A DNA stretch of 61,351 nucleotides from Magnetococcales bacterium DCbin4 (lineage in GTDB: Bacteria > Pseudomonadota > Magnetococcia > Magnetococcales > UBA8363), in contig PEAN01000018.1 of assembly GCA_002753735.1 (NCBI GenBank), positions 1 to 61,351 of the forward strand, written 5' to 3'. The translations under genes and the position numbers were made by a program. Below are positions 17,160 to 27,175 of the stretch, in pieces; the stretch's first letter is position 1, and the number at the start of each line of letters is the position of its first letter. Below the pieces are notes generated by a model. That model was not told the origin of the DNA and made no database searches. It saw nothing but the letters and a program-made list of their open reading frames with translations.

Positions 17160-20100
17160 CTACTCCTTTAATGGGATCCCTTCCTCTGTTGCCCAAGAAT
17201 GAAAGAGTGATAAGCATGTCTCAAAATCATAACGATTTAGAGCGTTTTTGATGCTATTCAGCCTTTCCTGGCGACGTTTACCATGTGACAAGGCAGAGAT
17301 CTTCTCGACCATCTTTAACGCTGCAGTATCAAATGTAATGAGTTGTGCGACAGTTTTTTGAAACAAAGGAGCCAGCTCTATTGGATCTGCATCAACCCAG
17401 GACAGCTCAGTTTCTGCCACAGTTGCTACTGGTTGTATCAACGTGGTTTCGATAACCGATATAATGCACGCCAGTTCAGTGGCCGTTGAACCAATTAACT
17501 TTGGCAATTCCACAAATTCCTCCGGAATTTTGGACTGTTTCTCAATTTTTTCTGCCAATTCCGCCAATTTCAAGGCGCCGAGAGTTAAGGATATCCCCTT
17601 TAAAGAATGGGCCAGGTGTTCCAACTTCCTGAGATCCCCGGAAGCGAAACACTGGTCCATCCCCCTACAGATCTCCGCGTGATTGTGGGCAAATTTCAGA
17701 AGAATATCCAAATAAAGTGTTGTTTTTTCTCCCGCGTTACGCAGTCCCCTGGCAACATCAATTCCCGGAAGTAATGGAATTGATCGCATGTCTCCCCTGT
17801 CCATACCACACAGAGACAAAACAGCCGATTGTGGGACAGTTCCGGATTTTGTTCGGATCCATTTTTCCAGGATGGTGTATAATTCATGCGGGATCACTGG
17901 TTTGGCGATATGGTCATTCATCCCAGCCACCAGACATTTCTCCCGATCATTTGTCAAGGCATTGGCCGTCATGGCGATGATGGGCAATACTTTGGCACTC
18001 TTTTCCTGCCGAATGTGTAGCGTAGCCGTCAGTCCATCCATGACCGGCATTTGAAGATCCATCAGAATGATGTCAAAAGGACCCTTATGCTCCAGATCAA
18101 TGGCCTCCTGGCCGTTGTTGGCAATGATGACCTCAATGCCGACCAGCTCCAACAACTCACGCGCCACCTGCTGGTTGATGTCGTTGTCCTCGGCAAGGAG
18201 CAATCTGGCCCCCTCCAAATTGGCGCGATGACGGTCAAGATTGCCCTGCTTCTGTCGCTCCGGTGTAAACCCAAAGGCGACCATGATGGCATCCAACAGG
18301 GCGTTGATCGTAATCGGCTTTATCAAGAATCCATCAATGAGGTCCTTCTCCTCGGACGATGACAGGGCATACTCCGAACCGTGAGCAGTCACCATGATGA
18401 TATGTGGTTTTTTTTTCAGAGATAATTCCTTGTTGATGCACCGAACCGTCTCCAAGCCATTCATGCCGGGCATTTTCCAATCCATAAAAACCAAATCAAA
18501 GGGAGCATCTGCCGTATCAGCTGCTGTGAGTGCTGCAAGGGTCATCTCGCCGCTGGCAACACAAACCGGATGGTAGGTCAAAGATTCCAAATACCCGGCA
18601 ATGATCTGCCTAGCACTATCATTGTCGTCCACTACCAGGATATGCAAGCCACGAATGGTTTTTTCAGGCATGTGAAGTTCCTGCACCGAGCCGTCGGCTC
18701 TGCCAAAACCGGCGGTAAATATGAAGCGGCTACCCGACCCGAGTTTGGTTTCAACACGAATCCTTCCCCCCATCAATTCAACCAAACGCTTGCTGATTGT
18801 CAGTCCCAGCCCGGTTCCGCCAAATCTTCGGGTAATTGAAGCATCCCCCTGGTGAAATGCCTGGAACAATTTTCCTTCTTGTTCCGGAGTCATGCCAATG
18901 CCGGTATCTTGAACGGTGAATTGAAGAAGTATGTTGTCCTGTGTTTCCTCCAACATTTCGGTCGTTATGCAAACTTCGCCCTTTTCGGTAAACTTGATGG
19001 CATTGCCGATTAGGTTGGTCAAAACCTGCCCTAGACGGGAGGAATCCCCTTTCAGGCCAAGAGGAACATCCCCCCTGATATCCAACAGCAATTCCAAACC
19101 CTTTTCCTTGCTTTTGACGTCCAGGATGGCAGCCACGCCATCCAGAACGTCATCCAGGGAGAAATCTACATTTTCCACAGTGAGCTTGCCCGCCTCAATT
19201 TTGGATATGTCCAGGATGTCGTTGATTAATTGCAGCAGTACATTGGCACTAACGCTGATCTTGACCAGATAGTCTCGCTGCTGCTTGGTTAATTCTGTCT
19301 GAAGGCACAAATGGGTCAAGCCGATCACGCCATTCATCGGTGTGCGGATTTCGTGGCACATTGAGGAGAGAAACTCCGATTTGGCAAAATTGGCTTTTTC
19401 TGCTATACGCTTTGCATTCTCCAACTCGGCGTTTTTATCCTGGAGGACATGATCCAAACGTTTGCGTTCCGTCATATCACGAACCGCAGCAAATACACCC
19501 TGGAGTTTCCGGTCGCGGTTGTAGAAGGTGGTTGCATTCAGGGACACGGGTGTTTCTTCACCATCCATAGCACGCACGGTGAGTTCATAGTCGATAATTT
19601 TTTTTTCGCGCAGCACCAGATTGATGCCCGTTTCGGCCAGTTCCGGATCCGTGAAATGGTTCTTGAATGGTGCCCCTATGAGTTCGTTTCGTGTACAACC
19701 GGTGATGGCCTCCATCTGCTTATTGGCATCAGTTATAATGCCCGCTGGATCGGTATTCACCAGCGCGTCGATGCTGGATTCGATAAGAGAGCGAGTATAG
19801 AACTGCTGGTCGCGAAAACGCTGATCAAGTTCCTTTTGCCCTTCTTCAACCTGTCTGCGAGCGGTATTGTCCGTGCCAATCAGCAGGTAGCCGATGATTT
19901 CATCTTGAGCATCGCGCTGAGCCGTAATCGACACAATCGCTGGGAAACGACTGCCATCCTTGTGGATGTATGTCAGTTCGGAAATGTCCTCAATGCCGCG
20001 TGAGGCTTTGAACACCAACGCCTCAAAGCCCGGCGTAATCGGCGTATCAAATTCAACGCTCAGTGCCTTGGCACGTGCGACCACTTTCTGTGGATCTGAA

Positions 20101-21203
20101 ATGTCAGCGGGAGTGATTTTGTTCATCACTTCGGCGGCTGTATAGCCTAACAAGCGCTCAGCACCGACGTTGAATATCTGAATAACGCCTTTGGCGTCCG
20201 TAGCGATACTGGAGACATTGGCACTGTTGAAGATTGCACTCTGCAGTTCACTTGACTTGAGCAGTGCCTCTTCTGCTTCCTTGCGGGCGGTATTGTCCGT
20301 TCCAATCAGCAGGTAGCCGATGATAATGCCCCGTTCATCACGCAGGGCCGTGACCGACACGACCGCCGGAAAGCGGCTGCCGTCCTTGCGGATGTAGGTC
20401 AGCTCGTAAATATCTTCAATACCGAGTGACGCCTTGAACGCCAAAGCTTCAAAGCCAGGGGTGATCGGTGTGTCCAGTTCGGTACTCAATGCTTTGGCAC
20501 GTACGATCATTTCTAGCGGATCAGAAATGTCAGCTGGAGTGATTTTGTTCATCACTTCGACCGCTGTATAACCTAGCATGCGTTCGGCGCCAACATTGAA
20601 GATTTGAATAACACCCTTCGCGTCAGTGGCAATACTTGAAAAAATGGCACTATTAAAAATGGCATTTTGCAGAGCCCCAGCTTTGATTAATTCCGCCTCC
20701 GCCTGCTTGCGAGCAGTATTGTCCGTGCCGATGAGTAAGTAGCCAATAATTTCATTTTGATCATCCCTCAGCGCCGTGACTGACACGACCGCCGGGAAAC
20801 GACTGCCATCTTTGCGGATATAGGTTAGTTCATAGATGTCCTCAATACCGCGTGATGCCTTGAACACCAGTGCTTCGAATCCAGGGGTGATCAGTGTGTT
20901 AAGCTCGGCACTCAATTCTTTGGCCCGGACGATTATTTCCTGTGGATCAGAAATATCGGCTGGGGTGATCTTGTTCAGGACTTCGATTGCCTCATAACCC
21001 AACATGCGCTTGGCACCGACGTTGAAGATCTGAATAACGCCATTTGCGTCAGTGGCAATACTTGAAATGTTGGCACTGTTAAAAATAGCTTTCTGTAAGC
21101 TCACGGTATCAAGCAATGCATCCTTGTGTTTGTTATTAATTGCAACATCTTTTGTTTTGTGTGCGTGACCGGGAAAGGTTGGATCGTGAATTTTCTCTGA
21201 CAT
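17160..21203 (-). CDS. Soluble hybrid histidine kinase with three tandem PAS repeats
   Basis: 1347 residues, no membrane span. Order: three nearly identical PAS-PAC units (about 36-165, 178-306, 320-447), a fourth divergent PAS (about 470-590), HisKA (FLSSMCHEIRTPMNG), HATPase_c (GTGLGLTISKRLVELMGG), two receivers (HILVVDDND... and RLLLAEDND...LMDLQMPVMDG) and a C-terminal HPt domain (LAHSLKGISLTLGA). This is a full BarA/ArcB-like phosphorelay able to donate phosphate to the receivers encoded downstream. The start has AGGGG upstream. PAS ligand is not predictable; lack of a transmembrane segment implies an internal redox, light or metabolite cue. Confidence 0.93.
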   Translation of the reverse strand: MSEKIHDPTFPGHAHKTKDVAINNKHKDALLDTVSLQKAIFNSANISSIATDANGVIQIFNVGAKRMLGYEAIEVLNKITPADISDPQEIIVRAKELSAELNTLITPGFEALVFKASRGIEDIYELTYIRKDGSRFPAVVSVTALRDDQNEIIGYLLIGTDNTARKQAEAELIKAGALQNAIFNSAIFSSIATDAKGVIQIFNVGAERMLGYTAVEVMNKITPADISDPLEMIVRAKALSTELDTPITPGFEALAFKASLGIEDIYELTYIRKDGSRFPAVVSVTALRDERGIIIGYLLIGTDNTARKEAEEALLKSSELQSAIFNSANVSSIATDAKGVIQIFNVGAERLLGYTAAEVMNKITPADISDPQKVVARAKALSVEFDTPITPGFEALVFKASRGIEDISELTYIHKDGSRFPAIVSITAQRDAQDEIIGYLLIGTDNTARRQVEEGQKELDQRFRDQQFYTRSLIESSIDALVNTDPAGIITDANKQMEAITGCTRNELIGAPFKNHFTDPELAETGINLVLREKKIIDYELTVRAMDGEETPVSLNATTFYNRDRKLQGVFAAVRDMTERKRLDHVLQDKNAELENAKRIAEKANFAKSEFLSSMCHEIRTPMNGVIGLTHLCLQTELTKQQRDYLVKISVSANVLLQLINDILDISKIEAGKLTVENVDFSLDDVLDGVAAILDVKSKEKGLELLLDIRGDVPLGLKGDSSRLGQVLTNLIGNAIKFTEKGEVCITTEMLEETQDNILLQFTVQDTGIGMTPEQEGKLFQAFHQGDASITRRFGGTGLGLTISKRLVELMGGRIRVETKLGSGSRFIFTAGFGRADGSVQELHMPEKTIRGLHILVVDDNDSARQIIAGYLESLTYHPVCVASGEMTLAALTAADTADAPFDLVFMDWKMPGMNGLETVRCINKELSLKKKPHIIMVTAHGSEYALSSSEEKDLIDGFLIKPITINALLDAIMVAFGFTPERQKQGNLDRHRANLEGARLLLAEDNDINQQVARELLELVGIEVIIANNGQEAIDLEHKGPFDIILMDLQMPVMDGLTATLHIRQEKSAKVLPIIAMTANALTNDREKCLVAGMNDHIAKPVIPHELYTILEKWIRTKSGTVPQSAVLSLCGMDRGDMRSIPLLPGIDVARGLRNAGEKTTLYLDILLKFAHNHAEICRGMDQCFASGDLRKLEHLAHSLKGISLTLGALKLAELAEKIEKQSKIPEEFVELPKLIGSTATELACIISVIETTLIQPVATVAETELSWVDADPIELAPLFQKTVAQLITFDTAALKMVEKISALSHGKRRQERLNSIKNALNRYDFETCLSLFHSWATEEGIPLKE

Positions 21204-21350
21204 TGTCGACCCCTATGAAGCTATAATAATTATTTTTCATGATTCATTGGTGACTGAACGATAACCCAGACTTTTTTATTAATTTACCGATATTTTGGCT
21301 ATCAGAACCAACCAGGTTCTCCTTTTCAAGCAACGAATAGAAGTGGGAAT

Positions 21351-21945
21351 TTAAATATAGAAATAATAAGACAACTTATTTCTGCTTCTGTAATAATTAA
21401 GTATTTTTGATCCAATCATTTGAATATTTCTCGACACTACCGCAAGTGCAACACAACGTTTGAACCCATCAATTACGTGGTCTGGACATCTATCCAATCC
21501 ATTAACTTCTAACGAATTGTTGGCAGATTCTACAGTGGAGTATTTACGGAAATATAGTCTATATTTTTCTCTTTCCTCAACATTTTTAGCCACCGATGAC
21601 AACTGTCCTTTATCTTGAATAATGCATTTATCCAATATATTGGCAAGTTCTTAGATGTTTGAATTGGAATATAATATTTTATTAAAACTGCTGGAAGTCA
21701 CATCATGAACTTTTTTTATGTTTACTTTACCGCCAAACATTTTATCCAAGTTCCACTGGAACGCCAGATTTCCTATTGTTTAACCATTCAGTATGTGTTT
21801 TAACAATGGAAAATCATTTTCATTGTGCGAGATTTTCTCGCCATGGATGACTCGACGTTCAATTTGATCAATTTGACGATACGCATGCACAATTAACTTC
21901 ACGATATCCTCATAGTGCATTTCACAGACGCCAGGATGCCATCTA
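21351..21945 (-). pseudogene. ISNCY-type transposase remnant
   Basis: The last open piece (21351-21635) ends with SLEVNGLDRCPDHVIDGFKR then VALAVVSRNIQ, the typical C-terminus of one ISNCY-type transposase group as I recall it. Further upstream on the same strand, in other frames and with stops, are IVKLIVHAYRQIDQIERRV and THTEWLNNRKSGVPVELG, which belong to the same protein family. At least two frameshifts and stops separate the pieces and most of the catalytic core is missing. The region is AT-rich and decayed. I could not delimit terminal inverted repeats. Confidence 0.65.
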
Positions 21946-23033
21946 AAAACTATATTATAAACAATGGTTATGGGTAAATGTTCTCGCGTCAGCTTAAAAT
22001 GATTCAGATGCTTTTATATTATCATTTTGATTATCTCTTTGTTCGGGCACGAACGATGATATATTATTTCTCTATCTGTACAATCATTAAGGCGATTAAA
22101 ATAGCCTGCTTGACATTGCTTATAATGTTTCTGTTGTAACGATGTTTATGTTGACTATTGCAAATTCTTGGTGCTATGTATCCGATAAAACACTTTGTTT
22201 CAGCAGCGGCAATTTCCTTTTGTACAACCATGAGCGCTATTCCTGCCCTATATGGACATTTCATTTTAATGGCCCGACGTGCAGCGAAATATGCCTTCAT
22301 AAATGGTTCTGTACTTTTCCATGGTTTGAGAAATGATACAGCCAACATGATTTTCTGTTGCCGACGTGTCCTCATTATTGTTTCTATGTTCTTCATACTG
22401 TTTTTTTTTATTACCTCTCATCCTTTTCGTATATATGACTAATGCTTTGAAGCTGTCAAAAGCGCCCTGAACCTGCCACGCCAACCAGGTTCTGACTCTA
22501 TTTTCCAAGGGGGCGCCTCGGATTTTGGTGCCGATCTGGCCGGGTTATGGGTTTATTAAACAGCTTCTCAGGAATTCCAGCATTTTCTGATTCGACCTTG
22601 TGCCTCTTTTTGGTTTCGTTAATTCATTTGTCAGTCAGCAGGAATGAGGATCAATTCCCTGAATTTCATTAACTATATTGCAAAATTTGATCCATTATGT
22701 TTGATGTCACAAATTTATAATTATAACAGCATATTATGTTGTTCGTTGGGAACATGGTTGAGCAAGTCCCACGCAATCAAAGCAAATCTCAAAATGATAT
22801 ATTATGAAATATTTATTTGTATTATTAACTAAAACAGTTAGTTGCACTGAATATTCCGTTTGATCCAAAATTGATATTTGTCACACCTCTTTCCAAAGCA
22901 GATTCTGAATTTGTTGGCTGTTCACCCTGGGGTTCCTCGGAAGAATCATAAAAAATTGCGTCAAACATTATTGATTATGCAATCATTTTAAACGCTACTC
23001 AGCATGCAGAATGTGGGCATGTAGATTATTATT
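21946..23033. other. AT-rich decayed region, no supportable gene
   Basis: About 1.1 kb of AT-rich DNA between two transposase remnants. Several short frames occur on both strands, none with a good ribosome-binding site or recognisable family. Some of it (22440-22560) is GC-richer and may be eroded coding sequence. I read it as mobile-element debris. Confidence 0.5.
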
Positions 23034-24180
23034 TTACACTTGATATATGCAGTATAATAGGTGATCATCATGGCATCTACATCCCAGGGACTCGTCAAAG
23101 TCGGTTGGTTCATGCGTCACACCCCCAAGAGGCGCAGTGCCTGCCATGGTTTGGCGGCGAGTTCCCTGTTGGCAGGGGCGATATCCTGGCATCCTGCCAA
23201 CCTGAGCAGGCTCATGGCGAGATTGCGCAGGCACGCCATTGTTGCATGTGAGGAGATGTTCAGGTGTGCCTCTTTCCTGGTCAAGGCTGGTGATACCGTA
23301 AGCGATTTCCGTGGCGGTCTTGCCGGTCTTGAGGTGTTGGACTTCTCGCTTGATGGTGAAGAACGGTTTGATATGTGGCAGAGGAAGGTATTCAACGAAA
23401 CGGGTAGAGGTCCAGATGGATCGGATTTCGAGCCGTCCACGGCTTTTCCCGACGGTTTGGAACTGGATTGGTCCTTCCTCAAGCCGCAGGTTGGCGATGG
23501 TGTGCATGACCGTAGGTTGGTTCTCCTTGACCGTGAAGAGGAAGTCAGCCTTCTTCTCTTCCACGAGGAACAGCCATTGTCCGATCACCTCGTCCACTGC
23601 CTGCACATTGATCTCTTGCAAAACCCTGCGAATGGTGGGCTCGCTCGGGGCCTCAAGGGGATTGCTGGTCGGGTTGCGGCGGCAGCGTCGCCGAATAGCT
23701 TGTGATGTCCGCTGAGCCCATTGGCCGATGGCCAGGTGGCTGCGGGAACCGCCGGGAATGGCGCCAGATGGCGATCAGTAGCACGGACCGCAGGTTATGC
23801 CGCAAGCCGATGGGTTTGCGGAAATCAGGCAGGGTGGCCAGATGCTGCCGCAGAGTCTCGATGTGGGGGATGGTGAGGGTGAGTGTCGTCATGGGACATC
23901 TCCAGGCAGGGTCCGGCACCAAGTTCGCGAGCCATTGACGGGCCAAGGGCCGGAGCGGTTTGACAAAAACGATTTTGGGTTGGCCATGGTGCCGGTAACG
24001 GGTGGGGTTTTCTGCAAATCCCCTGGTCATGCCGAGTTCCTGCCACCCTGCGGCCCGGTAGCGGGTACCGGCAAAACGGGCTGGATCGACAAAGGTTTCC
24101 GCCAAGGGGAGAGGATGGCCGTGTACCTGTTGCCAATCATCGCCGAGGCGTTGCAGAGCAAGGCCCAACTTGACGTGGCC
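23034..24180 (-). pseudogene. DUF4338-ISAs1-type transposase remnant
   Basis: Three frames on the minus strand make one broken gene. The 5' part (to about 23740) has the end of a DUF4338 (DruA-like) domain: LALQRLGDDW, ETFVDPARFAGTRYRAAGW, LGMTRG. It runs directly into an ISAs1 N-terminus (HIETLRQHLATLPDFRKPIG, LRHNLRSVLL). After a frameshift comes APSEPTIRRVLQEINVQAVD and, after an internal loss of roughly 100 residues, KENQPTVMHTIANL and YGITSLDQERG. A second shift leads to ATMACLRNLAMSLLR. The first catalytic Asp region is gone, so it is inactive. Confidence 0.8.
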
Positions 24181-24191
24181 CTGCCCTTGTG

Positions 24192-24280
24192 GATTGAGAT
24201 TGATACGGGCGGGTGGTCTATATATATTTGCTCTAATTTTTTATAGATTGAGATTGACACGGTCAGGTGGTCCATATAGG
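24192..24280. repeat. Tandem 54-bp direct repeat
   Basis: Two copies of a ~35-bp sequence (GATTGAGATTGAYACGG, then RGGTGGTCYATATA) begin at 24192 and 24246, so the period is 54 bases, with about six differences between them. They mark the junction between the transposase remnant and the Abi gene leader. They may be the eroded end of the element or a local duplication. Confidence 0.6.
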
Positions 24281-24296
24281 ATCTTCCATAATACGG

Positions 24297-24342
24297 CCCG
24301 CTCCTCTGCGTCGAAAGACATACGAGCGGGTTCTCTTTTTTT
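24297..24342 (+). promoter_or_regulatory. Attenuator/terminator-like hairpin ahead of abi gene
   Basis: CCCGCTC at 24297-24303 pairs perfectly with GAGCGGG at 24324-24330, followed by TTCTCTTTTTTT. This has the form of an intrinsic terminator on the plus strand and ends only 11 bases before the abi start codon. It could terminate read-through from the mobile-element debris or attenuate the abi transcript. Confidence 0.5.
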
Positions 24343-24353
24343 GTGGGGGGCGC

Positions 24354-25322
24354 ATGTCAACCCATCGCAAGCCCTATCTCACCTTTCAGCAGCAATTGGA
24401 GTTACTTAAGGCGCGCGGCTTGGAGGTGACGGACGATGCGGCTGCGCGCTCTTATCTCAGAAGGATCGGGTATTACCGTATCAGTGCCTACTGGTATCCC
24501 TTCCGCAAGACGTCGCAAAAATCAGTCAACGGCGAAACCATCGCGCAGCGGGAGGACGATTTCCATCCCGGTAGCCGCTTTCAGCACGCGCTGGACCTTT
24601 ACGTTTTCGACAAACGCCTGCGACTGTTGGTGCTTGATGCCATTGAACGGATCGAGGTTGCGATTCGCGTCGATGTTGCCGACTGTCTGGGTGCCAAAGA
24701 TCCGTTTGCCTACACCAACCCTGAGTGGCTCCACGGAGACTTCACAAAAAAGGTCAATCGGGTTACCAAAAAGACTCGCCACCAAGTCTGGCTTGAGAAA
24801 TACGACCGTGTACGGGAGCGATCAAAAGAAGATTTCGTGCGGCACTTCGAGGTGAAATACGGATTGCCGCTGCCAATTCGGGTTTCCGTCGAACTTTGGG
24901 AGTTCGGCATGCTTTCAACGTTCTACCAGGGCATGACCATTGTTGAAAAAACTGCCATTGCAATGAAGTATGGCATTTCGGATTGGGAAGTCATGAGTTC
25001 TTGGTTGCGATTATTGAATTACGTTCGTAACGTTGCAGCGCACCACAGTCGGCTCTGGAACAAAAATCTGGCGGACCAGCCGAAATTGCCCAAGTTGGGC
25101 GCGATTGCGGAATTCGATCCGCTTGTGGGCAAACCCCATATCATTTCCCGTGTGTATGTCGTTTTGTGCATCCTGATCCACTTCATGCGCCGCATTTGCC
25201 CGAATTCGACGTGGCTGCATCGCCTGCGAGCTTTACTCCTTGGTTTTCCAGATGTGCCGAGGCTCACCATTGGGGATATGGGGTTTCCTACGGACTGGGA
25301 GACGCATTCCTTCTGGAGATGA
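24354..25322 (+). CDS. Abi_2 family abortive-infection protein (AbiD/AbiF-like)
   Basis: 322 residues matching the Abi_2 family: the N-terminal KPYLTFQQQLELLKARGL and LRRIGYYRISAYWYPFR, central DLYVFDKRLRLLVLDAIERI, and C-terminal WLRLLNYVRNVAAHHSRLWN. The R225-x4-H230 motif is the HEPN-type ribonuclease signature, so phage-triggered RNA cleavage and growth arrest is the likely role, by analogy with AbiD/AbiF. Start ATG 24354 follows a G-rich stretch. It sits beside transposase debris, typical of acquired defence genes. No second defence gene is adjacent, so it is probably a single-gene system. Confidence 0.85.
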   Translation: MSTHRKPYLTFQQQLELLKARGLEVTDDAAARSYLRRIGYYRISAYWYPFRKTSQKSVNGETIAQREDDFHPGSRFQHALDLYVFDKRLRLLVLDAIERIEVAIRVDVADCLGAKDPFAYTNPEWLHGDFTKKVNRVTKKTRHQVWLEKYDRVRERSKEDFVRHFEVKYGLPLPIRVSVELWEFGMLSTFYQGMTIVEKTAIAMKYGISDWEVMSSWLRLLNYVRNVAAHHSRLWNKNLADQPKLPKLGAIAEFDPLVGKPHIISRVYVVLCILIHFMRRICPNSTWLHRLRALLLGFPDVPRLTIGDMGFPTDWETHSFWR

Positions 25323-25399
25323 TTGGGCGGCGACAACACCTTCGGCGATGTCCGGCGTGGAACATTTTAAGATGAAGTGAACCCCCCGTGGAGGAACCC

Positions 25400-27091
25400 A
25401 TGTACGGCGACCTCGAATTCCACCAGGTACTCCGACGTGCCGAAGCATGCTTTCATCGCGCCAACCAGTTGGTGGAATTGGGGCGGTTGGAGGCGGCGGT
25501 GGCTGATTATCGCCAGGCGGTGACCCTGGTACCCCAATGGGCCGAAGCCCATTTCAATCTGGGCAATACCCTGATCGCCCTGGGGCAATTGCCGGAAGCG
25601 GAAGCCTGTTATCGCCAGGCGACGGAGGCCAAACCTGATTTTACCGTCGCCTGGTTCAATCGTGGCCATGCCCTGGGGACACTGGGCCGGTTGGAAGAAT
25701 CCTTGAACTGTTTCCTTCGGGGACTCGACGTGCAGCCCGAAGATGCGGGAGGATTCAACGGGTTGGGGAATACCCTCCTGGATTTGAACCGTCTCGATGC
25801 GGCGGAGGCGGCTTATCGTCATGCCGTCGCCCTGGATCCCACTCTGGCGGAAGCGGCATACAATCTCGGCCGGGTTTTGGCGTTGCGGGGGGCGTTTCCA
25901 GAGGCTCGGACGTGTTATCAGACCGCCGTCTCCCTGAAGCCCGGTTTCGCTCAGGCACACTACAATCATGGCAATACCCTGGTCCACCTGGGGTTGCTGG
26001 AAGAGGCGGTGCATGCCTATCGCCAAGCCGTGGCGCTATGGCCCGGCTATGCCGAGGCATGGTATAATCTGGGCAATACGCTGCGGGAATCGGGAGCTTT
26101 GGACGCTGCGTTGGCGACGTATGACCAGGCGCTGGCACTCAAGCCCGACTTTGCCGAAGTCCATTTCGGCATCGGGGTGATCCGTCTGTTGCGCGGGGAC
26201 TTCGCGTCAGGATGGCCCCTGTACGAATGGCGCTGGAAAAAACAGGATTTCCCCCCGCACCACCATCCCCAGCCATTGTGGCAGGGACAACCGTTGCCGG
26301 GCGCAACCCTCCTGGTTCATTGCGAACAGGGGTTTGGGGATGCCATTCAGTTCGTCCGCTATCTGCCACAAGTCAAGGCGCTTGCCCGGTCGCACATCAT
26401 CCTTGAGTGTCCGCAACCGTTGCGCCGCCTGTTCTCCACGCTGGCTGGAGTCGATGGGTGGGCAACCCCCGGTGGGGCAGCGCCGCCCGCCTGCGTTGCG
26501 CAGATCCCCCTGATGAGTCTGCCCCATCTTCTGGGGCGGCATTGGACCTTTCTGCCGGTGGAGTTGCCCTACCTGACCCCGGCCCCGGAGGATGTGGCCC
26601 GGTTTGGCAAACTTTTGGCACGGGTTGAAGGATTCAAGATCGGGATCGCCTGGCGTGGTTCACCTGACCATAAGAATGATGGCAACCGTTCCATGGACCC
26701 TGAATGGTGGCAGACCCTGCGTGAAATACCGGGGTGTCGTTTCATCGGCATTCAAAAGGGTGCCCGCGAAGGGGATCGGGATCGGCTTACAGGGTGGGAC
26801 CGGTTTGAGGATTGGAGTGGATTGCTGACCGACTTCGCCGATACCGCTGCCCTCATGGTCCATCTGGATCTGGTGCTTGCGGTCGATACCAGCGTGATCC
26901 ATCTGGCGGGTGCCCTGGGTCGTCCTTCCTGGTTGTTGCTCCCGTGGATTCCCGATTGGCGCTGGCTGCTGAATCGGTCGGACAGTCCGTGGTATCCCGG
27001 CATGCGTCTGTTTCGTCAAAAGACCCGGGGCGATTGGGGGGGGGTGATGGAGGAAGTGAAAAAAGGTCTTGAGTCCATGTTGAAAAAATGA
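25400..27091 (+). CDS. TPR protein with GT9-like glycosyltransferase domain (paralogue 1)
   Basis: 563 residues. About 1-265 are seven or eight TPRs (e.g. AHFNLGNTLIALGQLPEAEA). The remainder is a two-lobed glycosyltransferase-like domain with HCEQGFGDAIQFVRYLP, GIAWRGSPDHKNDGNRSMD, DLVLAVDTSVIHLAGALG and PDWRWLLNRSDSPWYPGMRL, resembling the heptosyltransferase (GT9) fold. The TPR part probably selects the protein acceptor; donor sugar unknown. ATG 25400 follows GGAGGA. Two paralogues lie at 29924 and 36093. Convergent with the chemoreceptor gene, ending at a dispersed repeat. Confidence 0.85.
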   Translation: MYGDLEFHQVLRRAEACFHRANQLVELGRLEAAVADYRQAVTLVPQWAEAHFNLGNTLIALGQLPEAEACYRQATEAKPDFTVAWFNRGHALGTLGRLEESLNCFLRGLDVQPEDAGGFNGLGNTLLDLNRLDAAEAAYRHAVALDPTLAEAAYNLGRVLALRGAFPEARTCYQTAVSLKPGFAQAHYNHGNTLVHLGLLEEAVHAYRQAVALWPGYAEAWYNLGNTLRESGALDAALATYDQALALKPDFAEVHFGIGVIRLLRGDFASGWPLYEWRWKKQDFPPHHHPQPLWQGQPLPGATLLVHCEQGFGDAIQFVRYLPQVKALARSHIILECPQPLRRLFSTLAGVDGWATPGGAAPPACVAQIPLMSLPHLLGRHWTFLPVELPYLTPAPEDVARFGKLLARVEGFKIGIAWRGSPDHKNDGNRSMDPEWWQTLREIPGCRFIGIQKGAREGDRDRLTGWDRFEDWSGLLTDFADTAALMVHLDLVLAVDTSVIHLAGALGRPSWLLLPWIPDWRWLLNRSDSPWYPGMRLFRQKTRGDWGGVMEEVKKGLESMLKK

Positions 27092-27115
27092 GCTTCAGCT
27101 TTTGACTTTGTTTTA

Positions 27116-27175
27116 AAAAATCAAAACCCCGGGGGCAATCCCCCGTCATTCCCGCGAAGGCGGCCCCCCCTTTTT
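27116..27175. repeat. GC-rich palindromic repeat, composite copy
   Basis: Reads AAAATCAAAACCCCGGGGGC, AATCCCCC, then GTCATTCCCGCGAAGGCGG and a C/T run. The first part is the right-arm form of the repeat seen at 35856, 49215 and 57188; the second is a common proteobacterial-style TTCCCGCGAAGGCGG unit also present at 33205 and 55690. It lies between convergent genes and supplies the stop codon region of the chemoreceptor gene. Confidence 0.7.

Noticed and set aside
21300-22500. Possible terminal inverted repeats of the ISNCY-type remnant around the AACCAGGTTCT motifs
   Set aside because: Only about seven end bases agree after reverse complement; not enough to call element ends.
22064-22508. 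Several short frames on both strands in AT-rich DNA
   Set aside because: They overlap each other, have no family pattern and lie between two transposase remnants; treated as debris.
23061-23705. 214-residue plus-strand frame
   Set aside because: Antisense to the ISAs1 remnant, whose sequence is clearly recognisable in the opposite direction.
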